Assembly: GCF_021390195.1 (NCBI RefSeq)
Contig: NZ_CP090003.1
Location: forward strand, 4,237,501 to 4,301,500
DNA from: Flagellimonas sp. CMM7
Lineage (GTDB): Bacteria > Bacteroidota > Bacteroidia > Flavobacteriales > Flavobacteriaceae
Direction of reading: 5' to 3'
Length of the DNA: 64,000 nucleotides
Shown here in pieces: positions 1-8,453 of the stretch; the stretch's first letter is position 1, and every line of letters begins with the position of its first letter. The position numbers and the translations under genes are program-made. Under the pieces are notes generated by a model. That model saw nothing but the letters and a program-made list of their open reading frames with translations, was not told where the DNA came from and did not search any database.

Positions 1-1036
1 CTTTGGCATCTTGCAGCGCTTTGGCCAGGATTTCATTTCCAGTCCTTCCTTTTATCATATTTGTTGTCAAGAAATCTTGAACGCGGTTGCCATCTTTTAG
101 AGCGTTCACCAAGAATGCTGGTGCTTCTTTTTCGTTGGGTTTTAAAACATAGGCCAGTTCTTGGCAATCAGTGTTCAGCCTTAAATAGGTGATTCCAAAA
201 TCACAATGCAACAAATCACCTGGCTGAATAATTAAATCATCCGGTCTACCAGAAAATGAATACAGATGGCCCACAAGTTCTTCACTGGTGCGTTGCACAT
301 CTACTGTGGGGTGAAACCATGTCTCCAACCCCAGATCCGTAACTTTTTGACGCATCCACCACTCTACTTCTGTTGTTGTGGTCACTCCTGCTGTTATTAT
401 TCTTTCTGAAAAAGCTTCAGCAATAATATCATGGGTAATATCTACCAATTGGTCATATAGCACCATTTCTTGCTGTGTTCTGGTTTCAATCCATCTTACC
501 GCCAACTGTTCTGCAGAAACTACTTTGGATTGGTACTTTTTTGGAAGGTTGGCCATGAATTCATCATAATCCGTTTTATCCAGTCCATCCGCAATGTTAT
601 GATCTTTAGAAAAATTGAGCCCAATCTTTTTAGGATTCCGTTCGTCAATCAGTTGCATGAGTCTTTTCCATTGGTTGGGTTCTTTTTCCTTGTCCCAAGC
701 TGGCACTATACTTTTTCCAACATTGTATCTAGCTACTGCCAATTTATCTATGGTCCCCTTTGCAGTATCCCTGTAAAACAAAAGAATTGTTCTCCTTCTT
801 GCATTTAACCAGGTTGCGGGAAGCATTGTTTTTATAACCGGATCCTCATTGTATTCTCTAGAAATCACTACCCACATATCAATTTCCGTATCGTCCATTA
901 ATTTGGAAAGCAAGGTGTTAAAACGCTCTTCTAAAATTTCATCCACTACTCTAGCTCGCTCAGATTCTGGAAGAATTTGTTGTGAATGAGTAAAAACAGA
1001 AAATAGAACAAGGAAGGAAAGGGTAATTTTTTTCAT
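1..1036 (-). CDS. M24 family metallopeptidase (Xaa-Pro aminopeptidase-like), C-terminus cut by window edge
   Basis: The frame opens at the ATG at 1034-1036 and runs off the left edge, so about 345 residues are present and the C-terminus is missing. It begins with a Sec signal peptide (MKKITLSFLVLFSVFTHSQQ), so the enzyme is exported. The first part resembles the creatinase/prolidase N-terminal domain. The pita-bread catalytic domain begins near residue 210. Two metal-ligand aspartates are visible in GDLLHCDFG (about residue 278) and NTDCQE (about 290), the D-x(10)-D spacing of M24. The later His and Glu ligands lie outside the window. Family members cleave an N-terminal residue ahead of proline or act as related dipeptidases. 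Activity cannot be judged without the missing end. It is followed on the same strand by menE but is probably unrelated to it. Confidence 0.85.
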   Translation of the reverse strand, partial: MKKITLSFLVLFSVFTHSQQILPESERARVVDEILEERFNTLLSKLMDDTEIDMWVVISREYNEDPVIKTMLPATWLNARRRTILLFYRDTAKGTIDKLAVARYNVGKSIVPAWDKEKEPNQWKRLMQLIDERNPKKIGLNFSKDHNIADGLDKTDYDEFMANLPKKYQSKVVSAEQLAVRWIETRTQQEMVLYDQLVDITHDIIAEAFSERIITAGVTTTTEVEWWMRQKVTDLGLETWFHPTVDVQRTSEELVGHLYSFSGRPDDLIIQPGDLLHCDFGITYLRLNTDCQELAYVLKPNEKEAPAFLVNALKDGNRVQDFLTTNMIKGRTGNEILAKALQDAK

Positions 1037-1068
1037 GAAAGTTAATTTATCGTCTGAATTTACAAAAC

Positions 1069-2163
1069 TTAACCAATCTGAAGTAAAGTTTTTTTACGAT
1101 CTATCTTTCCGCTTTCCGTTTCGATAAAGGATGTTACTAGATGAATTTCCTTTGGAATCTCATATTTATCAAGCTCCTTCAACGTTTTTATTTTTTGAAG
1201 CAGTTCCGTTTTTGATACCTGTTCATCTTCAACAAGTAAAACCAATTTTTGCCCCAGGATTTCATCTGGTATTCCAATGACAAAAAAACGAGAATATATT
1301 ATCGAACCTAGTTTTGCCTCAATCTGTTCTGGAACCAGCTTTACACCACCAGAATTAATAATTGAATCATACCTTCCAAGCCATTTAAACTGGTTATCCC
1401 CGTTTAATTCAACAATATCATTGGTAGCAACATCTTCATCAGAAATATGTGGTGCCGAAATAACTAAGCAATCTCTGTGATCGGTTGAAACTGTTATCTC
1501 TGGTAATGTTGTAAAATAAGTCTCGACTGCGCTCGACTTGACACTATTTTTGTGGATTCTCTTTACAGCAATATGGGTAATAGTCTCTGTCATTCCATAG
1601 GTTTCAAAAACTCGACTAGAAACCTTTTCCAATTTCTTTTTTAAACTTTTGGTGATTGGAGCGCCCCCAATGATCAGTGTTCCCATTTGTGCAAGTTGTT
1701 TCAGAGAATTTTCTACCTGTAGAGGTACCATTGCAGCAAAATCATACGTTTTTTTACTATTTGCCAATGGAGTTGATGAAGTTGTTACATAGTCCAGTGC
1801 CAATCCTAAAACCATAGCTCTGACCAACATCATTTTGCCTGCAATTCCAGAGCATGAAAGACATAACAGCGCTGTATTTCCTGCATAAAGATTAAAATGC
1901 TTACCAGTAGCAATAGCCGAATTGACCATATGTTCCTTTTTCAGTGTGATTTTTTTAGGTTTTCCTGTAGATCCTGAAGTAAAAACTTCTACCGTAGGTT
2001 TATCGTTGACCCAATCCAACAAAAAGTTTCCGATGGATTTTTCATACGGCTCGCCTTCCTTCACCAAACTGTATGCTATCTCAGATAGCTCATCAAACTC
2101 ATAATGAACCCCGTTTAACCTAAATGCGGGCTGTATGTTATGCCAAGAGGGATTCACTGTCAT
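1069..2163 (-). CDS. menE: o-succinylbenzoate-CoA ligase (MenE-like AMP-binding enzyme)
   Basis: This ANL-superfamily ligase activates o-succinylbenzoate with ATP and loads it on CoA in menaquinone synthesis. The AMP-binding P-loop motif TSGSTGKPKK is near residue 65, YGMTET in the middle, and the A10 lysine in SGKIDRKK near the C-terminus. At about 364 residues it is shorter than typical ANL enzymes, as is common for MenE of this phylum. An in-frame TTG exists at 2175, but the ATG at 2163 is preferred. With that start it overlaps the upstream CPBP protease gene by 26 bp, indicating translational coupling in a menC-CPBP-menE unit. The assignment rests on motif plus position; another acyl-CoA ligase is possible but unlikely next to menC. 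Confidence 0.88.
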   Translation of the reverse strand: MTVNPSWHNIQPAFRLNGVHYEFDELSEIAYSLVKEGEPYEKSIGNFLLDWVNDKPTVEVFTSGSTGKPKKITLKKEHMVNSAIATGKHFNLYAGNTALLCLSCSGIAGKMMLVRAMVLGLALDYVTTSSTPLANSKKTYDFAAMVPLQVENSLKQLAQMGTLIIGGAPITKSLKKKLEKVSSRVFETYGMTETITHIAVKRIHKNSVKSSAVETYFTTLPEITVSTDHRDCLVISAPHISDEDVATNDIVELNGDNQFKWLGRYDSIINSGGVKLVPEQIEAKLGSIIYSRFFVIGIPDEILGQKLVLLVEDEQVSKTELLQKIKTLKELDKYEIPKEIHLVTSFIETESGKIDRKKTLLQIG

Positions 2164-3076
2164 TCTTTGCCACAAATTCTTCCTTGGTTAAAACAGTTCC
2201 AAACAATTTATCCTTCCAATTGGTCCACTTGTATTTTTTTGCAAAAAAGAACAGTAAAATGGGGAAAAACACAAATACTGGAATCAAGGCATCCCAACCT
2301 AAAATAGGTTCAGAAATATCTCGGTATATAGAATCTGTCTGGAAAGCCGTCCAATCTGCTGTAACCAAAAGCGCTGTGATCAAATTGTTGGCGGCATGAA
2401 AACCAAGTGCCAATTCCAGTCCTTCATCCATTAAGGTCAATATGCCCAGAAAAAAACCGGTTCCGATGTAATAAACCATAATACCATATCCCAATTTTTC
2501 TACTTCGGGATTTGCTATGTGCATCAACCCAAAAAGAACAGAGGTCACTACAAGTGGTACCCAGCGGTTTTTTACCAAAAGACCCAATCCCTGCATCATA
2601 TGTCCTCTAAACAGGTATTCTTCAAAACTGGTCTGCAAAGGAATCAGAAGAATGGCAATAATGGCCAAGGGTATAAACTTGGACATATTAAAATTGAGCA
2701 CATAACTATCTGGAGAAAAGTATATATCTATCAAGGTCAGCAAAATTGTTAACCCTCCCCACAATCCGAAGGCAAAAAAGATTCGTTTCCAATCTATTTT
2801 TTTTCTTGACGTGGTCAATGATGTTATAGACTGTTGGTGAACCAAGAAGGTCCATCCGAGCACAACAATAAGGCCAACAGCCAAAGGAAGTAAAAGGAAA
2901 ATCAAAACTAAATTAGAGCCAAATTGTTCTATCATTTGTTGCAAGGCATCCTCCACACTGACGGGAGAGGTTACCGTTGCAACATAATTGAGTCCCATAA
3001 AGCCAATAAAGCATACGGGTATGATAAAGTATTTCCATAACCCAATATTGCCTTTATACCCTTGTTCTATATACAT
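2138..3076 (-). CDS. CPBP family intramembrane metalloprotease (CAAX/Rce1-like)
   Basis: A 312-residue polytopic inner-membrane protein with about seven or eight hydrophobic segments. The three CPBP signature motifs are present: EEYLFRG (EExxxR) near residue 153, FGLMHIAN (FxxxH) and HAANN (HxxxN). These supply the catalytic glutamates, histidines and asparagine of Rce1-type proteases. The substrate is unknown; bacterial members process peptides, or lack demonstrated proteolysis. It overlaps menC upstream by 10 bp and menE downstream, so it is co-translated with two menaquinone genes. A link to quinone synthesis is only suggested by this position. Confidence 0.85.
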   Translation of the reverse strand: MYIEQGYKGNIGLWKYFIIPVCFIGFMGLNYVATVTSPVSVEDALQQMIEQFGSNLVLIFLLLPLAVGLIVVLGWTFLVHQQSITSLTTSRKKIDWKRIFFAFGLWGGLTILLTLIDIYFSPDSYVLNFNMSKFIPLAIIAILLIPLQTSFEEYLFRGHMMQGLGLLVKNRWVPLVVTSVLFGLMHIANPEVEKLGYGIMVYYIGTGFFLGILTLMDEGLELALGFHAANNLITALLVTADWTAFQTDSIYRDISEPILGWDALIPVFVFFPILLFFFAKKYKWTNWKDKLFGTVLTKEEFVAKNDSESLLA

Positions 3077-4119
3077 AAATGTTCTATTAAATTAGTCTTC
3101 CAATGTTTATTGTTTCTGTAGATTAGTTTGCCATTGGCAACCTCCAATGGGCTATCCAAATTATTGATAAACAAACTACCTGTACCCAAACCTTGCGGCA
3201 TGTGAGTTTTTAAAGAATATGTCCATTGTGCAATGGCATTGAGCCCTATATTGCTTTCCAATGCACTGGTTACCCACCATCCAATACCAAATTTTTTGGC
3301 CAAATCTATCCATTCGTTACAACCAGCATAGCCGCCAACCAAACTAGGTTTTAAAATAATGTATTGTGGCTGAATGGTTTGTAGCAATCTTTCTTTTTCT
3401 GTTACAGTAAAGATGCCAATTAATTCCTCATCTAGAGCTATGGGCAAAGGAGTCTCTTTACAAAGTGCTGCCATTGCCTGCCAGTTGTTAGGTCTAATGG
3501 GCTGTTCAATAGAGTGAATATGGTATTCTGACAGTTGTTTTAGCTTGTCCAATGCATTCTCTTTGGAAAAAGCACCATTGGCATCAACACGAAGTTCAAT
3601 CTCTTCTGGAGTGAAAATTTTTCTGATGGATTTTAAAATGGAACGTTCTTTTTGAAAATCTATGGCTCCAATCTTCATTTTAATGCAACCAAAGCCGTCA
3701 TGTAACTTTTGTTCTAATTGAGAGAGCATAAAGGATTCGTCTCCCATCCAGATTAAACCGTTGATGGCGATCGGGGATTCGTTTTTGGTGAATTCTGAAG
3801 GGAACAGCTCAAAAGCATTATCTGAATTGAAGGATAAAAAGGCTTGCTCCAAACCAAATTGGATGGATGGGAATTCTATGAGTCTTTCCAACAATCTCTC
3901 TTTACCCAAGTGAATGTTATCGCAAACCCAGGAAAGTTTGGATTCATAACCCGGAACATCATCGATGCTCAATCCTCTTAAAATACCGCATTCGCCAATT
4001 CCATACCGTTCACCATCTTTCAAAACAAGAAACCATGTTTCTTTTTCTGTCATTACACCACGGGAGGTTCCGCTGGGGGTCTTAAATTTAAGAATGTACT
4101 TTTTATAGGTAGCTTTCAT
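3067..4119 (-). CDS. menC: o-succinylbenzoate synthase (enolase superfamily)
   Basis: MenC dehydrates SHCHC to o-succinylbenzoate. The 350-residue protein has the muconate-lactonizing subgroup layout: an alpha+beta cap (to about residue 95) then the barrel. The catalytic KxK is seen as KMK at 147-149. Mg ligands follow in DANG (179-182), EQP (205-207) and DEE (230-232), and the second-lysine strand is ILKPS (255-259). It is the first gene of the menC-CPBP-menE block, separated from the histidine kinase gene upstream by about 110 bp in which no terminator is visible. Related dipeptide epimerases share the fold, but the genomic setting supports MenC. Confidence 0.88.
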   Translation of the reverse strand: MKATYKKYILKFKTPSGTSRGVMTEKETWFLVLKDGERYGIGECGILRGLSIDDVPGYESKLSWVCDNIHLGKERLLERLIEFPSIQFGLEQAFLSFNSDNAFELFPSEFTKNESPIAINGLIWMGDESFMLSQLEQKLHDGFGCIKMKIGAIDFQKERSILKSIRKIFTPEEIELRVDANGAFSKENALDKLKQLSEYHIHSIEQPIRPNNWQAMAALCKETPLPIALDEELIGIFTVTEKERLLQTIQPQYIILKPSLVGGYAGCNEWIDLAKKFGIGWWVTSALESNIGLNAIAQWTYSLKTHMPQGLGTGSLFINNLDSPLEVANGKLIYRNNKHWKTNLIEHLCI

Positions 4120-4232
4120 CCAGTGGTTTCAAATTTAGTTTTTTTTTGAATCTAAAGGATAGAAGATGATAAGCTTTACACTGCAAAGGAGTTAACAAGG
4201 GAAAAGGAAGTAATAAAGCTTGGGTAATATGA

Positions 4233-6194
4233 TCAATTAAAATTAAACCAAAAACGAACTCCTTCGCTTGCTTTGTCAATATTCAATTTGGATTGAAGTT
4301 GATTAACCAACCTATTCATTAAACGAATACCCATTGAGGAATGAGTGCGTTCATCGGTATCCTCAGGAAGTCCCACACCATTGTCCGTATATTCAAAAAA
4401 TCCTTGTTCTCCATTTTTACGAAGGTGGATGTATATCTTTCCATTATCATCGTTTTCAGGAAAAGCATACTTGAAAGAGTTTGAAACCAATTCATTCAAA
4501 ATCAAACCAAATGGAATGGCTCTGTCAATATCCAATTCAGTGCCTTCTGCATCAATGGTAATGCTAATATTATGTCCTCCTTTTTTATAAACAGACTGTA
4601 CGCTATTGATCAAGCTTTCTATATAACCTTGCATTTCAATAACCGATAAATCGTCATTTTGATACAATTTCTGATGGATAAGTGCCATGGCCTTTACTCT
4701 ACTCTTCCCTTCCTCCAATGCTACAATAGCCGCCTTACTTCGGGTATTCTTAGTTTGCAAGCTCAATAGACTGGAAACCATTTGCAGGTTGTTCTTCACC
4801 CGGTGGTGAATCTCTTTGAGCAAAGAATCCTTTTCAACGAGCGCATTCTCAATGATATGTTTTTGCTCTGCTATTAAACGTTGGTTCTTTATACTTTTTA
4901 AATATGCATAGACCAATCCAGCAAAACCAAGTAAGGTAAAAATCAAAGAGATAAATACCAAATTGATTCGTTCATCCTTTGCTTTCATTTCGCTACGCGC
5001 CAGTTCATTTATTTGCTTTTGTTCATCTATCAATCGCTGAGAATTCTCAAGGTCCTCATTCGCAACGATAGTAACCAATTGTTGTTTTATTATTGAAGAT
5101 TGCGTTTTGGTAAGAGAATCTTTAATTCGCTCGTTTCGCTTATAGTACGTAGCAGCATTCTTAAAATTTTCAACTTTATCATAATACGCTGCCAGTAAAC
5201 TATTACGCTTAATGTTTTGCAGTGTACTTATGTTTTCAAAATCAGTATTCAAGCTTTTCTTTGCAGCGGAAAATCGTTCTAATTGCAAATTGGCATCCGC
5301 AAGGTTTAGGGTATTCTCAATAACTTCACTATTGTGTACATTTTTGGAGGAAGTAACTAAAACTTCGATACTGGTTTCCAACAAAGGGATGGCATCTTCA
5401 TATTGATTCAACAGTACATGACATTTTCCAATGTTTCCTTCAATTTCCGCTTTTAATAGGTCACTTTCAAACAGTTGCTCTTCTGTCTTTTGTTTTGAAA
5501 TATCATTAAGAAAAACATCCAAATAGGCTTTTGCTTTCTTTAGCTCGCTCAAGGCCGTTGGGGCTGAGTTATCCAACCTCAAGTAATTTCCAACTTTGCT
5601 ATGGTATTTAGCTAGACCGTAAGAATCGTTATCTGCAATGGTAGGCTTAACCTCCATTATATATTGGTTTCTAGCTTTTCTGTACAATCCTAGATTACTG
5701 TAGATATCATAGAAAGCAACATTTTCTGTTAAGCCAAGTTCTCGTTTTTCCTTCCTAATTTCTATTTGCTTATCGTATAGTTTAAGATTGGCATAGTTGC
5801 TATCCAATACATCCAATACAATCTTTTTTGAGTTGGAGTCCAAGGAATCTTTGGACGCATAAAGCTCTTTTGCCAAAACAATACTCTTATCATACTCCCC
5901 TAAATCATTGTATACCTGCGTTTGCATAACCTGATAAAGACGGGTGGCAACAGTATCGTTGGTCTTTTGCGCGTTTGAAAGGTATACCTTGATTGTATCT
6001 AACCAATCATAGGCGGAGTTGACATTGTATCTGTTTACGGAGTTGAAAAAAACATCGAACCTGCTTGAGGGGCCATTGGTATCTTGGAACTCTTTTAAGG
6101 TACTTCCCTCTTCATTTTCTATAGACTGCGCAGACACATTCAATAGAAAAACAAAAAACAATACCGAGAAAATCCTTTTTAAGTAACGTCCCAT
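4233..6194 (-). CDS. TPR sensor histidine kinase, HisKA_2 type
   Basis: The ATG at 6194 is chosen because it opens directly onto a signal sequence (MGRYLKRIFSVLFFVFLLNVSAQ). The longer frame would need a GTG at 6278 and an implausible leader. Residues of about 40-400 form helical TPR-like repeats, presumably periplasmic. One membrane helix follows (near residue 410), then a short coiled coil. The HisKA_2 box EIHHRVKNNLQM lies near residue 462, and the HATPase has ELVSNSFKYAF and DNGVGLP. It probably pairs with the LytTR regulator encoded upstream at 6754-7509. The two genes are separated by about 560 bp holding a terminator and phased repeats, so the kinase likely has its own promoter. It sits inside the menaquinone cluster. 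Confidence 0.88.
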   Translation of the reverse strand: MGRYLKRIFSVLFFVFLLNVSAQSIENEEGSTLKEFQDTNGPSSRFDVFFNSVNRYNVNSAYDWLDTIKVYLSNAQKTNDTVATRLYQVMQTQVYNDLGEYDKSIVLAKELYASKDSLDSNSKKIVLDVLDSNYANLKLYDKQIEIRKEKRELGLTENVAFYDIYSNLGLYRKARNQYIMEVKPTIADNDSYGLAKYHSKVGNYLRLDNSAPTALSELKKAKAYLDVFLNDISKQKTEEQLFESDLLKAEIEGNIGKCHVLLNQYEDAIPLLETSIEVLVTSSKNVHNSEVIENTLNLADANLQLERFSAAKKSLNTDFENISTLQNIKRNSLLAAYYDKVENFKNAATYYKRNERIKDSLTKTQSSIIKQQLVTIVANEDLENSQRLIDEQKQINELARSEMKAKDERINLVFISLIFTLLGFAGLVYAYLKSIKNQRLIAEQKHIIENALVEKDSLLKEIHHRVKNNLQMVSSLLSLQTKNTRSKAAIVALEEGKSRVKAMALIHQKLYQNDDLSVIEMQGYIESLINSVQSVYKKGGHNISITIDAEGTELDIDRAIPFGLILNELVSNSFKYAFPENDDNGKIYIHLRKNGEQGFFEYTDNGVGLPEDTDERTHSSMGIRLMNRLVNQLQSKLNIDKASEGVRFWFNFN

Positions 6195-6381
6195 TAATAT
6201 ATCTCGCGTAATAGCAGAAAGATTTAAAAGTCTATAATTATTTTTTATGCTTACTGTTGTTTGTATTAATCTTTCCACAGTAAAACCTATTATTAAATGG
6301 AGTGATCAATACACAAAAACCTTAGTTATTGTAAGCAACTTTTCTAATTGTTGCTGTATATAAAGAACGCTAGTTTAGAGA

Positions 6382-6389
6382 CAAAATTA
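6382..6389 (-). promoter_or_regulatory. -7 element of a candidate kinase promoter
   Basis: On the minus strand this reads TAATTTTG, a perfect match to the Bacteroidota -7 consensus TAnnTTTG. There is no TTTG at the expected -33 position. The three phased repeats begin just upstream, which is the layout expected of an activator-dependent promoter. Confidence 0.4.
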
Positions 6390-6417
6390 AATCCAATCTA
6401 AAAGAGTTATTCGGTAT

Positions 6418-6469
6418 TGTTGTGAAAGTGCCCATTTCTGTTGTGAAACGGCTTTAAGCATATGTGAAA
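6418..6469. promoter_or_regulatory. Three 21-bp-phased direct repeats, candidate LytTR operator
   Basis: TGTTGTGAAA occurs at 6418-6427 and 6439-6448, and ATATGTGAAA at 6460-6469. The shared GTGAAA cores start at 6422, 6443 and 6464, exactly 21 bp apart. LytTR-domain regulators such as AgrA bind 9-bp direct repeats in this two-turn register. The adjacent upstream gene encodes a LytTR regulator, and the repeats lie upstream of the kinase promoter candidate. The operator role is inferred. Confidence 0.5.
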
Positions 6470-6523
6470 AGCGTTTTATCGATGTTTTGTGCATTTCATG
6501 GATTGACAAATCTTCTAAAACTA

Positions 6524-6557
6524 AAAAAGGTCCTGTCAAATTTGACAAGACCCTTTT
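6524..6557. repeat. Long palindromic inverted repeat with perfect 14-bp core
   Basis: The core TGTCAAATTTGACA (6534-6547) is a perfect palindrome. After one mismatch on each side the symmetry resumes with GGTC/GACC and then A/T runs. With flanking A and T tracts it could be a bidirectional terminator or a dimer operator. It lies about 150 bp beyond the regulator terminator, so it does not obviously end a known gene. Confidence 0.5.
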
Positions 6558-6701
6558 ACGAGAACACTATATGAAAATGAAAAAATTTATTTTTCTGAAT
6601 TAATTACACTGCTAAAGTACATGCATGACCGAACAGTGGAAAAATATTGTTGTGAATTAACCAAAAGTTGTGGTTATTCAATGTTTCTGGGATAATTGCA
6701 T

Positions 6702-6727
6702 AAAAAAAAGTGCCGTATGACACTTTT
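6702..6727 (-). terminator. Rho-independent terminator of the LytTR regulator gene
   Basis: On the minus strand a 7-bp stem AAAAGTG/CACTTTT with an 8-nt loop is followed by a run of eight T. It starts 27 bp past the stop of the gene at 6754-7509. Confidence 0.65.
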
Positions 6728-6753
6728 AAAATTATGATTACAATGAATAGGAA

Positions 6754-7509
6754 TTAACTATTCATTGAAGAGATTATGAACTCTTTAAAATCCTTGGATA
6801 TTGGTATCAAGTTATTGTTTATGACATTATCTTTTGAATTGATAGCATCAATATGATCCACATTAACAATGTAGGACTTATGAGCTCTATAAAATTTATT
6901 CTTGGGTAATTTCTCCAAATAGTCTTTCAACGGAGAGCGAACTAAAAACTTTTTGTCTACGGTATTTACCTCCAAATATACATTGTCCGCCTTGATGAAT
7001 TGAATATCGCCGAATTGTATTCTGTAGTATAGATGTTGTTTCTTAACAAAGATGGAGTCCTTTAAAACGGAATTGGAAGTAAAAGTGTCTCCTTCGTTAC
7101 CAATGATTTCTTTACTATTCTCCTTTCGGGCATAATTGAAATTAGACAAGGCTATCTCAATTGAGGTATACAAATCTTGCTGTTCAAAAGGTTTAACCAA
7201 GTAACCATCAGGTTTAACTGTCTTTGCATTTTCAACCGTAGCTCGGTCAGAATTGGAAGTAACAAAAATGAATGGAATGTTATAAACTTCTCTAATGTGC
7301 TTTCCTAAATCTATTCCTGTCTTATCCGAAGCCAGAATAATATCAATAAGCACCAGGTCTACGTGATTATTTTTCAATACTTCAACAGCTTGTTCGTAAA
7401 CTATTACATTGTCAACAATCTCGTACCCGATTTCTTCAAGCATAGATTGCATATCGTCTGCAATAATTACATTGTCCTCAACAATTAGTATTTTAATGGG
7501 GTGTTCCAA
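6754..7509 (-). CDS. Response regulator, REC-LytTR
   Basis: A receiver domain fills residues of about 5-125: acidic pocket ED at 11-12, phospho-acceptor Asp56 in LVLID, and the switch lysine in YLVKPF. A LytTR DNA-binding domain follows in the last 100 residues, with IKADNVYLEV, the basic segment FYRAHKSYIVN and DHID. The regulator is expected to bind direct repeats and control transcription. The start is TTG at 7509: no in-frame ATG precedes the receiver core, and the next Met (residue 20) would delete the acidic pocket. It ends 33 bp after menA, so it may be cotranscribed with the menaquinone genes. Likely partner kinase: 4233-6194. A set of 21-bp-phased repeats between the two genes fits LytTR autoregulation. 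Confidence 0.88.
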   Translation of the reverse strand: MEHPIKILIVEDNVIIADDMQSMLEEIGYEIVDNVIVYEQAVEVLKNNHVDLVLIDIILASDKTGIDLGKHIREVYNIPFIFVTSNSDRATVENAKTVKPDGYLVKPFEQQDLYTSIEIALSNFNYARKENSKEIIGNEGDTFTSNSVLKDSIFVKKQHLYYRIQFGDIQFIKADNVYLEVNTVDKKFLVRSPLKDYLEKLPKNKFYRAHKSYIVNVDHIDAINSKDNVINNNLIPISKDFKEFIISSMNS

Positions 7510-7542
7510 GTTTCGTAAGGTTTAGTGAGTTGTAAATCAAAA

Positions 7543-8451
7543 TTACAAAAAATTATTAACTGCTATGTAGAACAGTAAGGAGAGTAAGAAAGTACTCAAC
7601 GCCAATTTTTTAAGTTCTCCATCTAGTCTTATAGGTTCCTTTGTAATCATAACCTTTCGAAGGTGAAGTAAAATAGGCACAAAAGCCAACATATAAAATG
7701 CATGTAAAACACCTGTTTTTTCAATCCAAGTATATATGGTGAGACATAGAAAAGCAAGTGTGATCAGAAAAAGATGATAGCGCTTACCATTTTCAAAGCC
7801 CATTTGAACTACCAGCGTATTTTTACCATGTTTTTTATCTGATAAGACGTCTCTGAGATTGTTCAAGTTTAAAACTCCTACACACAATAATCCGATAGTG
7901 ATTGCTGGTAACACTGAAACCCAATCCAGTGATTTTGTGTAGAGAAACATACTCCCCAATACACCGACCAATCCAAAAAACAAGAATACAAATACATCTC
8001 CCAAACCTTTATACCCATATGGTTCAGAACCCATTGTGTATCTAATAGCGGCCCAAACGCATAAAATTCCAAGGACAAAAAACGAAAGAACATATAGAAG
8101 GTTTTCCTTTCCGAAAGCTAAATAAATCAACCCCACCGCAATTAGCATGCTTATAATCGAAGATATCATTATACCCTTTCTAAGTCCTGATTGTGTCAGT
8201 AAACCACTTTGTAATGCTCTTGCAGGTCCTATCCTATCTTCATCATCGGTACCTTTTACGCCATCCCCATAATCATTTGCAAAATTAGAAGTGACCTGAA
8301 AACCAACTGTCGTCAATAATGCTAAAACAAAAACGGAAAGTTCAAAAAAGCCTTGCTTTCTTGCCAATGCAGTCCCAACGATAATTCCCGATAGTGATAA
8401 TGGAAGTGTACGTAACCTAGCAGCTTGTATCCAAGCCTTACTTTTTCTCAA
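7543..8451 (-). CDS. menA: 1,4-dihydroxy-2-naphthoate polyprenyltransferase
   Basis: This UbiA-family integral membrane prenyltransferase joins 1,4-dihydroxy-2-naphthoate to a polyprenyl chain to make demethylmenaquinone. The first aspartate-rich motif is NFANDYGDGVKGTDDEDR near residue 60 and the second is NNLRDVLSDKKHGK near residue 195. About eight hydrophobic segments are visible. The only usable start is TTG at 8451, two bases after the stop of the upstream SPOR gene, so expression probably depends on translational coupling. No menB is found between menD and menA here. Confidence 0.9.
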   Translation of the reverse strand: MRKSKAWIQAARLRTLPLSLSGIIVGTALARKQGFFELSVFVLALLTTVGFQVTSNFANDYGDGVKGTDDEDRIGPARALQSGLLTQSGLRKGIMISSIISMLIAVGLIYLAFGKENLLYVLSFFVLGILCVWAAIRYTMGSEPYGYKGLGDVFVFLFFGLVGVLGSMFLYTKSLDWVSVLPAITIGLLCVGVLNLNNLRDVLSDKKHGKNTLVVQMGFENGKRYHLFLITLAFLCLTIYTWIEKTGVLHAFYMLAFVPILLHLRKVMITKEPIRLDGELKKLALSTFLLSLLFYIAVNNFL

Positions 8452-8453
8452 AA

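Larger units (their letters stand above)
6195..6753. other. 559-bp regulatory gap between LytTR regulator and its kinase
   Basis: No convincing gene is present. Reading in the direction of transcription (right to left) it holds a terminator after the regulator (6702-6727), a long palindromic inverted repeat (6524-6557), three GTGAAA-containing repeats at exact 21-bp spacing (6418-6469), and a TAATTTTG -7-like element (6382-6389, minus strand). A 10-codon plus-strand frame at 6571-6603 was seen but is not called. Confidence 0.6.

Noticed and set aside
378..808. Two plus-strand frames at the left end
   Set aside because: They lie antisense to the truncated M24 peptidase, which has a signal peptide and metal ligands; the plus frames show no domain or start context.
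6571..6603. Ten-codon plus-strand frame starting ATGAAAATGAAAAAA in the regulator-kinase gap
   Set aside because: Too short and low in complexity in an AT-rich region, with no downstream gene on that strand that it could lead.
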